From assembly GCA_022494885.1 (NCBI GenBank), contig JAGVSM010000967.1:1-64000 (forward strand): a stretch of 64,000 nt of DNA, written 5' to 3'. This document shows, in pieces, positions 1 to 11,249 of the stretch. Source of the stretch: Micrasema longulum (taxonomy: Eukaryota; Arthropoda; Insecta; Trichoptera; Brachycentridae). The notes beneath the pieces were generated by a model, which was given only the letters and a program-made list of their open reading frames with translations, did not search any database and had not been told where the DNA came from. The stretch's first letter is position 1. Each line of letters opens with the position of its first letter. The position numbers and the translations under genes were made by a program.

Positions 1-673
1 ACGTATGTCAACACCCAAAACAATTTTTTGTGGAGTCTGAGTTAATGTTTTTATAAAATTAATTAGTTAATTTAAAGCAACTTTCCCTTTATATAATAAA
101 TTTTAAAAACGTAGGTTCATTTACAGCTAATATTTTCGATGGTGAATACAAAAATTTTAATACATCCAACATAAATGTATGTAAAATGTCTCCGTGAAAC
201 CCACTCGAGAATTGTCTGGAAAAGGTAACCATTTAACACGAAGACAGATAGAATTTGAAATCGAAGTGATAGGTACATATTTCTGGGACGTTTCGTTTTG
301 TGAAAAGACTGGAGCTAATTTCGTTTCGTTACACATCTGGCATGTTTGAGTTCTGAAACTTTAATTGGGTTGACAGTCTCACTGTGGGCTGCTTTTTAAA
401 AACGAACTCCACCGGCTTATTCTGACGTTCACTAGCTAACAAGTTTACCCTTTCGTAGTCTGCTCAGAACCTTCAACTCATTCTCATTTATTCCAGATCA
501 TTCATTTAAATCACACCAAAAATAAACGCGTTTTAGTCCCCTCCAATAGTATCTAATAAATATTTCAGTTCTTTGACTGGCACTTGAATTGTCAGAGGGA
601 TTACTGTCATATAATACCTTATCGAAAAACACTGAAATTGGTCCACAAAGGTAATATCATACTCGTAATTTGC
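1..673. other. No gene or recognisable repeat
   Basis: AT-rich sequence leading up to the hAT-like element. I see no open frame of note, no tRNA-like promoter boxes and no inverted repeat. It may be intron or intergenic DNA. Confidence 0.5.
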
Positions 674-1226
674 AGCTAAAGCAGCGGTTTTCAATCTGGG
701 AGGCGCGAACTATTGCCAGGGGAGGTGCCATTTTTTTTTTTAATGGAATTGTGATGCGATAGCTCACTAAAAAAAAAGTTTTAAAACGAAACCTCAATTC
801 AATTTTGGATTATTCTTTGTATTGCAAAGAAACGCCGGTACTTTTATCGTTTGTAACGTCTTATTTATGCGAAACGGATTTTTTGATGAAAACCAAATAC
901 CGAGCCAGGCTAGTAGTCGAAAAGGAGATAAGAGTAGCACTCTCTACATTGCTCACAAGATTTAATAAACTTCAAGAACCCTAGCATTCAATTTTTAAAT
1001 TATGTACCATCCTCCAAAATAAATAAACATGAATGTATTCAAAACATTGTTATTATTCCGTTGATTGTAATTTGCAGTTTTTTTTTTTGTTTTAATGAAG
1101 TTTTTTTTATTTAAAATGTGTCCATATTATTAAAACTATTAACAAAATTTAAGATAAGTAGACGCGGAAATATTTTTTTTTTGGGGAGGCGTAGTAGCCT
1201 AAAGGTTGAAAACCGCTGAGCTAAAG
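674..1226. mobile_element. Non-autonomous hAT-like DNA transposon with 8-bp target duplication
   Basis: The element proper is 682-1218 (537 bp). It starts CAGCGGTTTTCAA and ends with the reverse complement TTGAAAACCGCTG. A perfect 8-bp direct repeat, AGCTAAAG, flanks it at 674-681 and 1219-1226. An 8-bp target duplication and a terminus beginning CAGNGGTT are hallmarks of the hAT superfamily (established knowledge). Both subterminal regions carry homopolymer runs next to a GGGGAGG/GGGAGG motif. The interior has no transposase-length frame, so it would depend on a transposase encoded elsewhere. The intact duplication and matching ends suggest it is younger than most of its neighbours. Confidence 0.88.
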
Positions 1227-2415
1227 GTAAAAATAATATTAAATGTTAAGAATGTAAATATAAAGACAATTTTAATTCACGAACTAGTTTTCAGGCGTTG
1301 CCTTATAGGTGAAATAATTTTAAAAACTTAACAAAAAAAATAAAATTGATGCGCTAAAAAAATAAAAACGGTGCTGTAACTTGTAAGCGAAAGACGGAAT
1401 ATTCTGAAGTTCAGACGCCTGAATATAAAAACATGGAATCAAAAATTTCATAATTCTTTTTCTAAAATTTATAAAAGTATTAAAATAATACAACTCAAGC
1501 CTGTTGTAGCAAAATAAATTAGAACTATAATTACGCCGGTCATCTAATTATTACGTACTCCAATAACCAACTGATTTAAACAAATAAGAAAAACTCACTT
1601 ATCTGATATTTTTCTGGTCTTTTTCATGGTTCATACATCTTTCATGCTATTTAAATGCTGTTGTATTTTTCACACACCGGCTACAGAACAGCGTCTATAT
1701 GTTCATTGTTATAAGTTCTATACTCGTGCTCTTTCTTTTACAGTTTAACAGATTTGTTGTTGTTTTGGCATTACTTTATATTTTTTATTTACTTAGTCAT
1801 AAAATAGTACAAACAAATACATGAATGTCCTCTTATTAACTTTTATCCAATTATCATTAAAATATATACTTGGTATTAATATTTCTAAATAATATATGTA
1901 TCATTGAAAGCTATCACAAAAATATTGCATAGAACAAAACATTTGAAACAAATTCACCATATTAAAAAACAAATGTCCAAAAATAATTCCAAGAAAAAAA
2001 AGCAGATTCACAGATACATAAACAGATACACAATTTCAATTATTTAAATTATTTTTTGCTTAGCAATGATCAATATTTTTATATTAAAATTCTGCATATT
2101 AATGGAAATTACTTTCCAAATCTTTTCATCCATTTGAAAATAACAAAAAAATAACTTCATAATAAAAAAAAAAGAGAGATATATCAAATTTTGTGTCCTA
2201 TATAAACTCGTGTTTCATTATAGCCACACAAAAAGAATTAAAACAAAATTAGCAGACAAAGTAATGAAAGAAATATAGACGTTCAAACATACAGAAATGG
2301 TGTAAACTGTGCAACTTGTTTACGCTTAGACTTTACCCAATCTGTGTTATCTATAAGCTGTATTAGGGCTCATTTATTTTATGAATCGTGAAATATAAAC
2401 AAATATGATTTACAA
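1227..2415. other. No gene; long A/T runs
   Basis: Poly-A and poly-T tracts and scattered short frames only. A shallow tRNA-like search by eye found no A-box/B-box pair. No repeat copy elsewhere in the window was matched to this stretch. Confidence 0.45.
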
Positions 2416-2417
2416 AT

Positions 2418-2520
2418 AACGACAGGGATGGAGAACTTTTCAGAGAAGGGAATATGGAAGTATAAGTATTTACAGGGCTTATGATGTACTTGTCTATAAA
2501 CATTTAGACACTAAAAATAT
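2418..2520 (+). mobile_element. Fragment of fold-back family P
   Basis: A short piece of the abundant P family: the stretch reading gagaagggaatatggaag followed by tacagggcttatgatg, then directly the outer-end motif (catttagacac). The joining of an inner arm to an outer end shows an internal deletion. Confidence 0.7.
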
Positions 2521-2876
2521 TGTTAACAAAGAAGTGTAAAGTAATTTCAAAAAGCTTTTTTTTTTATATTCAAAACGTAACTACATGTTAGTATCAAATA
2601 ATATATGTATAAAAATAACAATTTCCAAGTTGAATGTCATTTTGTTCATTGTATGTGACTTTTATTTTAAATGTTTTTAAGATAATTCTTATCAGAGTTC
2701 AAAGCTCTTTTCTACATTGTATTTCACAAGTTGATTTCTGTTTTTTTGGAAAGTGCACTAAGTGCTGATTGGATAATTAAATATTTATGTGCATCCGAGC
2801 GCAAACACTTCTTTTAAAAAAAAAGAGGTTACAAGTTTGTAGTAGCCGCTTGTTAACTAATCCATTGAGATTGTAA

Positions 2877-3129
2877 CCCTTTCCTTACTGTACCAAAAAC
2901 ACCCTCGCGTTCCGGTTCTGTGTAGTCATTGCACATTAAAATTTTAAGAGTTTTTTAACAGGAAAAATGAAATACTTTCAATAATTTGATTTTAATTTTT
3001 AATAGTTAAAGTAAAAAATAATATTTTTTAAAACCTAATAATTAGTAACTGACGCTCGAAGCGTAAGCGAAAGGACTACTCTTGATGAAGCTCGGAGAGC
3101 TACTGGCGTCTGGCAGTGTAATATACGGG
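2877..3129. mobile_element. 253-bp CCC...GGG repeat, uninterrupted copy (possible piggyBac-like MITE)
   Basis: Begins CCCTTTCCTTACTGTACC, contains TGTGTAGTCATT about 50 bp in, and ends with TACTGGCGTCTGGCAGTG followed by a terminal ACGGG. The same ends and internal landmarks occur at 47183-48682, where a LINE splits the repeat. The ends are CCC and GGG, as in piggyBac-type elements, and the other copy is preceded by TTAA, but no TTAA follows either copy, so the class is not settled. No coding capacity. Confidence 0.6.
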
Positions 3130-3555
3130 TTCTTGTGTAAAATTGTCTCACTCACTCGTATGCATAGTTGTAGTATCGAAAATGAGACGTAAACGTGAGA
3201 CAATCGTGTATTTGGTATTCTTTAACTTCATACGCCGCAATTTGCGACACGTAGCTTGTATTGGTGATTCATCACCTATTTCTTTCTGATATTGAATGCT
3301 TTTTTTGTACCAAATAAGTATTTTTTGTTTTTAATATATTATTTTAACCGATACGTAAATGTATAAAATATAACTTAATGATAACTTTAGCACAGTATTT
3401 ATTATATACGAGTATATGGAGATATTAAAGTTATCCGATGCAATGTGTACTAGCCACATATTACCGGGAAGGGAGGATTAAAAAATGCATTAATTAATAA
3501 AAAAATAGACAAAAGTTACCAATGACAACATTTTTATGAATGTATTTATTTAACA

Positions 3556-3995
3556 ACAATATTTTGAATTTGTCCAAATTTTTGTAGACAAGGACTGGAT
3601 TCAACTCTTTGGGGAGCTGTTTATATTAACATATTAAAGCAGAGATGAAGAACATTTAAGAGAATTTAATATAAAGGTCTAGGCATCTACAGGGCTTATG
3701 ATGGCCTGTAAATATGGATTTCAGTGAAACCACTTCACTGTGCTTAACATTCTACCATTCTACTCCTATAACACGAACATCTATATTCACATACAATTTC
3801 TCTTTCTGTCTGTTGATGTGTTGCCAAGTTATAAAGATAGATGAATAGAATGGGTAGATATTACACAGATGTGAAAAGAGAGAAATTGGCCACTTAAATA
3901 GCCAATGACCTGGGTCATACTGAAGCCTATATTGATCTCTAGACTTCTGTAATACCTTATCTTAAATGTTCTTCATCTCTGTTGTAATATGTTAG
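3556..3995. mobile_element. Fold-back element, family P, near-complete
   Basis: Left end has the outer motif (ttgtccaaatttttgtagac), then acatatt with cagagatgaagaacattt; the right end carries the inverse, aaatgttcttcatctctg, followed by ttgtaatatgtta. The two arms are therefore terminal inverted repeats of roughly 100 bp or more around a diverged centre. No coding frame. See 44945-45390 for the family description. Confidence 0.8.
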
Positions 3996-4330
3996 TATTT
4001 ATTTAATTTTTAGCTTCTGGTACAAATAATAAATACTTTGCCAAACTTGCTAAAAGCAATATCTTCCAGACAGACAAAAATTAGACTGGCCAAATGAAGA
4101 GTAGGTCAAAAATTTGTACTAAAAAACAAAAATATTTATTAAAAAAAAAACCTAATTAATTAAAAACAACGGCTTCTTTTTAATGGGAAGGTGAAGCTTG
4201 CACATATTAACTTAAAGGTACATTGTTTTATACATATTGTGGAATGTGGAATCAGATAATAAGTTGGGAAGAAGAGAGGAAGAGGAACCAAGGGAAAAAA
4301 GGAGATAAAAATGTATATTTAAAAAAACAA
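3996..4330 (-). mobile_element. LINE 3' UTR fragment, type 1
   Basis: Reading on the minus strand, this matches the sequence downstream of the reverse-transcriptase stop codon at 62946-63300. Shared landmarks on the plus strand are tactttgccaaacttgct, agactggccaaatgaag and cctaattaattaaaaac. Another copy lies at 31600-31985. The fragment abuts the P element at 3995, so one of the two landed beside or inside the other. Confidence 0.65.
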
Positions 4331-4465
4331 TAAAATAAGGAAGTTCATGATTCTGGGGATATATAGTAATGTTTCAGACGTTTCTTGAATATATTGTATT
4401 CTATTATATTTCCGTGAAGTTTTTTGCTTTATTTCATATCTATTTTTGTAATATATTCCTGTGGT

Positions 4466-4716
4466 GTAATCATCATCACCATCACCCCCTTTTTGCCCGC
4501 AATGGTGCAAAGGATCTCCATTGGTTAACCAAATGCGGCATTATTCAATCATCTGTAACATAAAGATAAGGTGATCAGTCTTACACTCCAGGTGCCAGTC
4601 CAGTAACAATGAAATACTGCGGTTAAAAAGACCCTTGCAAGATCAATATATCACTTTGACCCTGCCAGAAATCGAACCCAAGACCTCAAGAATAATGAGC
4701 AAATGCGTCAACTACT
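4466..4716 (-). mobile_element. SINE, type S1, degraded
   Basis: tRNA-derived SINE in minus orientation. The 3' end shows as catcatcaccatcacc on the plus strand (trinucleotide tail), followed by the pcaatggtgca-like body and gtgatcagtcttac. The B-box appears as gaaatcgaacccaagacc. The head is decayed and the A-box is hard to read. Confidence 0.7.
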
Positions 4717-4724
4717 ATGTTTTA

Positions 4725-7320
4725 AAGCTTCTTACTTATTTCCATGAGCTTTTTTGTTTACGATTTTTAAATTTACTTTTTGAAGCACAATTGTATAAAA
4801 TACGTACCACATATTCAATGTATTTTTTTATATTAGAATCATAGTTAACATTAATTACAACATTAATAAAACGATATACTGCCGTCACAAGAAAAAAGAA
4901 CGCATCTAACATTCTTTTCAAAAATGAGTTAAATATTTGGAATCAGGGGAAAAGTACGCATCTAGTAAAAATACATCTATCTTCCTAAAATAACCACAAC
5001 TCTATTGTTTTCACTAATAAATGAGACTAAACTGCAAAAAGTCTTGAAGATTACTAAATGTAAAAGGCTGTTCTAACTTATATAATTATTAAAGACTGAT
5101 TAAAGTATATTTTTTTTCTTCTATTCCGTTTTAAAAAACATCTGAAATGAATGTACCTGCTCGTTTTCAATAAAATATAAAATCTGCTGGTAATTTCAAA
5201 GTTAATTGATTATTAAGTCAGCAATACTAGTTTGAAAAACAGTAAATAGCTAGAGTAACGTCTATTTGATTTAGTTAAGTAGAATCAATCACAATATTAA
5301 CACTAAAAAAGAAAGACTTTTACTTGATCACCAAACAAAAAGAGCGTTTTTAGCTTGAAACGTCTTTTTATTGAAGTATAAAATATATTTTTATATTTTT
5401 TTTACTAAAAAGAAGATAAAAATGTTAATTTTTAAATATATTACGTAAAATTTATTCAAATTAATCTATATATTCCGTTAGGGCTAACCATAATACATAC
5501 TGTCGCATAATAATATTTTTATTTTTTGTAATATTTTTCCACTTAGCAAATTTTTTAATCTCCGAGTAACAAAATATTTATTTTCTTAGTTTTTTGTTTT
5601 TATGTAGAAACGTCCTTCTTTCTTATGGCGGTAGTATAAGTATTACATTTTCGCTAACATAACATAAGTCACTGCTCTTTGACTGATTTAAACAATTATA
5701 AACTTCTGTACTGGCATAGTAGTAGTCAAATTTATACCACCCAAAATTTTTTTTTTTCATTTTTATATTCATTTATTTTACACACAATAATCAAAGAAAT
5801 AATCATAAGTTATTTTTTTAAATTAAAATAAAAATCTGTGCCCCAAAGAGTTAAAGTAGCCATCGAGTCAAAAACACGCGCCCATGGTTTTATTTCAAAC
5901 AGAGAATATTTTTTATTATAATACAATAATTATAATACAATTATTTTCATAATACAATAATTTTCAAAATTCGTATATTTTTTTACATAATAAATGAAAA
6001 GACACCAATTTAAGCAACTTTAAATATATTTCTTCCATAAACATACCCGTATTACCATTTTCTTTTTTTTGATACGGGCATTGAATTTTGACGGCACCAA
6101 TACTCGTATTATAAACAAGTATTCATTCATTTGTGGTAAAACTGAAACACAATATTATGGTTTTAAGAAAAAAGAATAGTTAGCCAAAAAAAATATATCT
6201 TTCCATCATAACGCCAACATTTTTATTCAGCTAGATTAATTAAACTTTTATAAAATACTCATTACCGAATATACTACAAATTTCTAAAGAAAACTTTACA
6301 AAAGCTAGTTACAAAAGAAATATTAAAACCCCCACCAGAAACGCCGGAGTTTCATCTTATTTTAGAAACAAAAAAATACCGTTCATAAAAAAATATTGTT
6401 TGCTTTTTGTGAAATAAATATAACAAAATACCGCAAAAAGTGACAATGTTTAAAAAAGATTAGTTATATGTATCTTAATAAAGTCTTTAGAGAAAAAAAC
6501 TCACTGCTTTTCTATAAACATACAAATTCAATAAAAATTATTTTGAAAAAAGAATTTTCACCATAAAAACAGTTGAGATACTAAACAGAAAAAAAAACCT
6601 TCTTGCAAAGGAAATATAGAAGCTGAGATATTAGAGGATATGTAGCGAATATGTTATAGCTTAGGGAAAAAATCTTATTAATTATTATTAAATTGAATTA
6701 TTTAGGAACATAGTTATGTATCAATAAATATCATCGATTTTTTTTTTACAATACAATTTTTATCGTTTTAAACAAAAAATAAAACAACAGAAAAGATGTG
6801 TTTTTAAAAAAATCTCCTAAAATGGGATAGTATCTATTTTTAATTTTCCTTGCAATAATCGCTTGCAAAATCGATATTATAAGCTTCAGAATACTTAATG
6901 TAGCACCAATGATGGCAGGTTTTAAATTGGATTCACTCCTTGCCTTTGACTTCGCGCTTTTTTTTCAAAATGTTTCTTTTTTTGTAAGTCTTCTAGTTAT
7001 GTTTCATAAGGAGTCTGGAACCTGGATACAATCTAGCAAATGTAAATAAATCTAGTTCTACTAGAAGTCCATATTATAAAAATGTTCTTAATTACGGACA
7101 GTAATCCATATAAGGGTCGCCCAGATATCCCATATTAAGAACAAGATCAGTATAAACAAACATTTTCACTAAAAAAATCAACTTCATTTAACTTAAAAAC
7201 ATTATGAAAACATAAAATTAGGACTTTTATTCTGTCGATCAGTGAAAGATTGATTATTTCGTAAAAAAAATATACTTTAAAATAATCAAGTGAAACTTAG
7301 TAAATATCAAATCGGAATAG
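4725..7320. other. 2.6 kb without a recognisable gene
   Basis: Very AT-rich. The only recognisable item is a short match near 5846-5880 (agtagccatcgagtc) to the head module found in SINE variants at 22275, 25700 and 54900. No frame exceeds about 60 codons with any protein-like composition. Confidence 0.5.
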
Positions 7321-7324
7321 CAGA

Positions 7325-7545
7325 AAAACGTTATCACTGTCTTAGACACTTATAGTGCATCTGACATCCGGGCGTATAATAACATGTTGGCCAACACGAT
7401 GGTTTTATGTTTGTGTACTGCCACTATGGTGAAGGTGTATAATGAGATTTGCGTGTTAATATAATTAGTGTCCTGACGAAGAGACCTAAACGTTTCGAAA
7501 CCGGCAGACAAAGAAGAGTCGGTTAGTGGTTTAAAACAATTATTT
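7325..7545 (+). repeat. Repeat C with a conserved stem-loop (ribozyme-like core)
   Basis: Shares with 42540-42705 a series of motifs in the same order: gtgttggttttat-type segment, ctatggtgaaggtgtat, a gtcctgacgaag box, cgaaac and agtcggttag. The box CTGACGA (7473-7479) is followed by GAGAC (7481-7485), a six-base loop, the pairing GTTTC (7492-7496), and then GAAAC (7497-7501). That order of CTGANGA, stem and GAAA resembles a hammerhead core, as known from Penelope-like elements, but there is one extra A before the stem and the closing helices are weak. It may simply be the end of an unclassified retroelement. Confidence 0.55.
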
Positions 7546-7585
7546 ACAATTTTTTAATATGCATTTTTTTTTTTTTAATAAAAAT

Positions 7586-7756
7586 AAATTGCGTTCTTCT
7601 GATTTACTCAAATATTTAATTTTGAGGGCCATTTTCAACGAGTTGTAATTAACTCACTATTAGAAAATGGAATCAAGTTAGGGCAGAGTAAGATACGAAC
7701 CACATACCTTTGGTTCGTGAGTCCGAGACACTAGCCACAGGACCACAACCCGATTA
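7586..7756 (-). mobile_element. SINE, type S2
   Basis: Minus-strand copy of the S2 family (best copy 32188-32362). The plus strand shows the tail ttgcgttcttctgatttac, the body caacgagttgtaa and the B-box inverse (ttggttcgtgagtccgag region), ending at the head gaccacaacccg. No clear target duplication. Confidence 0.8.
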
Positions 7757-7759
7757 TAA

Positions 7760-8450
7760 TTTTTTCGATTTTTTCTGTTTATATTTTTTTAAATATAATC
7801 TCGTTTTACACATTTTTATGTATGCTGTGTGCACCAAAAAAAATGTGTTTCAAACTTAGTAATTTTTCACGTTAAATCTCTAAAATAAATTTAGTATGCC
7901 GATCGTATTCGGAATGCGGCTGTTCTTCTGTCATGGCGCAAATGCTGGCTTTATGAACCGATCAAGATATAATTAAGGTTTAGATGATTTCAAACATCAT
8001 AAGTAAATACTTATGCTTAAAAACTATGCAAACCTACATAAATTGTAACGGACAGATCTTGTACGTAGTTAGGATGTTTCTTTTCCCTAAGTTGGCAGTA
8101 TGTCGTTACGGCGTAAAGGCGCATTGCAGTGTCCGTCCGGTTCCTATTACTGTTAGGGGCTGGCGTTGCCGGGGGCGTGGGCGTGGGTGCCCCCCTCTGA
8201 GGCAATAAGAATTCTGATCGCTCTTTCTGTAGCTACTGCCCCGTGTTACCCAAAACGGACAGCTTAGCCCAAGACACACGAACGCAAGCTTGAAAAACTG
8301 CCACGAACACTTGAAAAATAATTATTATATTATAACAAAGTTCTCCTCATTTTTATTTAGACCTGTCTTCATTATGTTCTGTTCATAATTTGACTATGTA
8401 AAGGTCTCACTGTAGCAAAATACAGTTCTTTCGAATGTTTAATAAGCCCA
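7760..8450. other. No gene; local GC-rich patch at 8100-8280
   Basis: The patch 8150-8205 has a run of gggggcgtgggcgtggg type and is conspicuous against the AT-rich surroundings. Both strands have a short open frame there, each compositionally biased, and I recognise no protein. It could be a decayed repeat or a small CpG-containing exon. Confidence 0.35.
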
Positions 8451-8454
8451 CATA

Positions 8455-8860
8455 TTAGGGAAATATCACGCTTTTTTTTTCATTTTTAAATTATTGAGGG
8501 TCTATGAAATCATTTTTTACTGATAACTGGTAGCATAAACAATATTTTTTAAATTAGAATTTTGAATTCCCGTTAAAATGGTCCATTTTATTAGCCGCGC
8601 CCCTAAATTTGTTATATTTAGGGGCGCGGGTAAATTTTGAACTTTGTGACCGTTTAAATTTAAATAGAACATCGTCACGAATCTTGACCTCACATGTCGC
8701 GTTTTTGTAGGGACATACTTTATAATATATTTTTTAATAAAGTTATGCATGAAAACATTTCTCTACCTCTACAATATCCATATTGTTTTGAAAATACAAT
8801 TATTTTTTCTTAATTCGTTTCATTTATTTTTATCTATATTTCTAGTATGCTATATTTATC
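8455..8860 (+). mobile_element. MITE family Q, copy 1
   Basis: About 405 bp, starting TAGGGAAATATCACG. Collinear with 17809-18216: shared landmarks include a CGCCCCTAA box, AATCTTGACSTCACA, GTCGCGTTTTTSTA and CTACAATATCCATATTG. The right inverted end has decayed to tatatttatctg. This copy holds a perfect 14-bp GC-rich stem (8595-8608 with 8616-8629, 7-nt loop) that is missing from copy 2, which has only the left arm. No coding frame. Confidence 0.75.
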
Positions 8861-8864
8861 TGTT

Positions 8865-9688
8865 GTATTTTTTATATTTAAAGCTCTAATTACCTAATTG
8901 TGAATAACTTGTGGATATTCATTATAGTAAAAATACTGAAACAACTTTGTTTTAAACCACTTTTTTGTTCTTCCTACCGATTTCAAAGCTACATAAGCTT
9001 CTTATCTCAAGGTACAAAATTATTAATAAATCTTATCCTGATTTATTTTAAAAGGGTCAACTAATATTAAATTTAAAGAAATAGAGCAAATAAGTCATGT
9101 CATGTTGTTCTTGTAAAGGTGGAAGGTGTGGAGTAAGAGGGATTCTATCTTTGAAACTTGACAGGAGTGGACTAAATGAAACATTGTTTATTATAATATA
9201 TTACATGTTTAGACTTAACTCTTAAAGCCCGCTGGCTCAAAAAATACGTGTGTGGCTGTGTTGGGTCAAATTAGACTCGATCGATCATTTACAATGGGTC
9301 TAATCAGACCCATCTTTGGTAGGTATAAGTTAATGTTTAGTAGACACTGTTAAAATAAAATAGGATAAGATTCATTAGTAAATTATAAATTGAAAACAAA
9401 AATAAGTGGTTAAAAACAAATTGTTTTATTTTTATTATTACATAATTGAGTTAACGCTTATCGCTGAACCAAATAAACATACAAATTTCATTTTTGCTAG
9501 TAGGTACACTAGAATAATTTATTTTTATATGTTCCGTCACGCAAAACAAAGTCTGTTACAGGTGTAGTGTAATGCAGATCATGTATTTAACCATTTTATT
9601 GAGTTTGCATAATTTAAATAAAATGTTATTTTTTTTAATACCTACAATTAGAAAAGGTTAATATTGTCTAAATAAACAAAAGAATCAT
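8865..9688. other. No gene; small palindrome at 9294-9313
   Basis: Contains an 8-bp perfect stem ATGGGTCT/AGACCCAT with a 4-nt loop, next to a second ggtctaatcagaccc-like tract. The stretch tagacttaactctta at about 9214 recurs at 43432, suggesting a fragment of a shared but unclassified repeat. Confidence 0.4.
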
Positions 9689-9689
9689 T

Positions 9690-9950
9690 ACAATATTTGA
9701 GTTTGTCCAAATGTTTATAGACAAAAGACTGGATTTCACCCCCTCGGGGTGAAATTCAGTCTTTTCTTCCCTAAAATCAACAGATAGAAGAATTGAAGAA
9801 ATATGGATATTCAAACATAGGCAAAATGGTGAATGTTATACATTGTGTAAAGTGGCCACTTAAACCAGCCAATGACAGGTCATAAGCCCTGTAAATGCCT
9901 TGACTTCCATATTCCCTTATTTAAGGTATTCTCCATCCCTGTTGTAATTT
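9690..9950. mobile_element. Fold-back element, family P, partial
   Basis: Outer end ttgtccaaatgtttatagac, followed by a truncated arm that jumps to the centre, then the right arm (gtggccacttaaaccagcc, aggtcataagccctgtaa, ccctgttgtaatttgtta). The left inner arm is missing. The segment 9730-9760 contains a local hairpin pairing ggatttcacccc with ggggtgaaattc. Confidence 0.75.
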
Positions 9951-10239
9951 GTTAATCTTAAAAGAATCATTAATCAAAATAAAAAATATCTCAAATAGAA
10001 TGTTGTTTTATCGATTAATTACAAAAAAAATTAAAAACCATTTAAAATATAGGTATATTTATACACCCCAATTAATTCAAATCACCGTGTCCATGCTAAA
10101 CCAAAAATACAGTTATCTTGGTATTTTTACAGGACCTCGACTCACATGTTTTATACGTGTATGATTCATACTATCAATTGTAGTGCTTTCACACTTATAG
10201 ATTACGCAGACAGGGTATAGTCTAAGCTTATAACCGAGT

Positions 10240-10395
10240 TACACAGTTTAAACCCGCGCTGTGCCAGCGAGTACCCTGAAAGACATCGGACCCTCCCAAT
10301 TTGTGCGTTATGTGTGTGAACCAAATCCTGTGCATCCCAGTTATGTGTGTGAACCAAACCCTGTGCGAGTGTTTTTGACTCGATGACTATTCTCA
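10240..10395 (-). mobile_element. SINE head fragment with internal 26-bp duplication
   Basis: The minus strand has the head module gagaatagtcatcgagtc also seen at 22275, 25700 and 54900. Within it, a block containing ttatgtgtgtgaaccaaa and cctgtgc occurs twice, about 33 bp apart (near 10309 and 10342), so the fragment has undergone a local tandem duplication. Confidence 0.5.
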
Positions 10396-10433
10396 CGTGG
10401 AAATCATGAAAAGGAAAACCAAGTGGTGATTAG

Positions 10434-10570
10434 TCGGCTTCGTGGTATAATGGTAATTACGTTTGCTTACTATGTCCAAGGTCCCAGATTTGATGCTCGG
10501 TGGGATCGACGTGAAATATTTGTTTTATTAATGACTTTTCTCCGCAGTATTTCATCTGAAGCCTGAGACT
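10434..10570 (+). mobile_element. SINE, type S1, 5' part
   Basis: Head reads gtcggcttcgtggtataatg (A-box-like) with a degenerate B-box (agatttgatgctcgg), then gtgaaatatttg and gtatttcatc as in other S1 copies. The 3' body and trinucleotide tail are missing. Confidence 0.7.
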
Positions 10571-10939
10571 TACTATATTTTTTTTTCATTATTTATTTAA
10601 TTGTGCATTACAGCGCAAATGTCAATAATAATGTTCATATGAGTAAGTATTTACAAGAGTATTTAAAGTATAACGTATAGTCAATAAAAACTACAATAAA
10701 CAAAGACAACTTAATCACTTATTACAATACATAGTTACAGAGGAAGAGTCTCAAACTGGTAATCCTTGCAGGAAAAAGATCCACCTCTCTCGGTTAGCTG
10801 TTTAACGGACTAATTATTTTCCCTAAAAGCATCATCGATGTTTTGTTGGTCCTCCATTCTTACAAATCGTCTGTGTTGCTTAGCTCTTAGGTAGTTACTC
10901 AATGCATATAATCTTGCTTTCATGTTATTTTAAATGTTT

Positions 10940-11245
10940 AAGATACTTTTTAATTAAAACGTCAATGCAGTGCTCTATGTACCACTAAGAGTGCACAGGA
11001 AAATGATTATGAATTTTGAATTATACATTTTTTGCATTGTATGCTTTGGAATTTTATTATTTATTGCTTTTACCTTTTCTTTATAGATTATTATTTTATT
11101 GAATCACATGTCATTATAATTTAATCAAGTTATTTTACTATGTATTGATTATTATGGCTTGACACGGGCACAGCCTAAGAAGTCTTAATTAGTTCATAAA
11201 TATTTAAACTAGTGTAATTTCAATGAACAAATAAATAAATAAAAT
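10940..11245 (+). mobile_element. LINE 3' UTR, type X
   Basis: Shares acacgggca, ttttattatttattg and a (AAAT)n tail at 11230-11245 with 52430-52665 and, in inverse, with 40350-41290 and 57775-58265. The last of these is downstream of a reverse-transcriptase stop codon, which identifies the family as a LINE. No coding part remains here. Confidence 0.65.
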
Positions 11246-11249
11246 ATAT

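Noticed and set aside
9206..9330. piggyBac end (CTTAAAGCCCGCTGG)
   Set aside because: No inverse partner within a few kb and no TTAA duplication.
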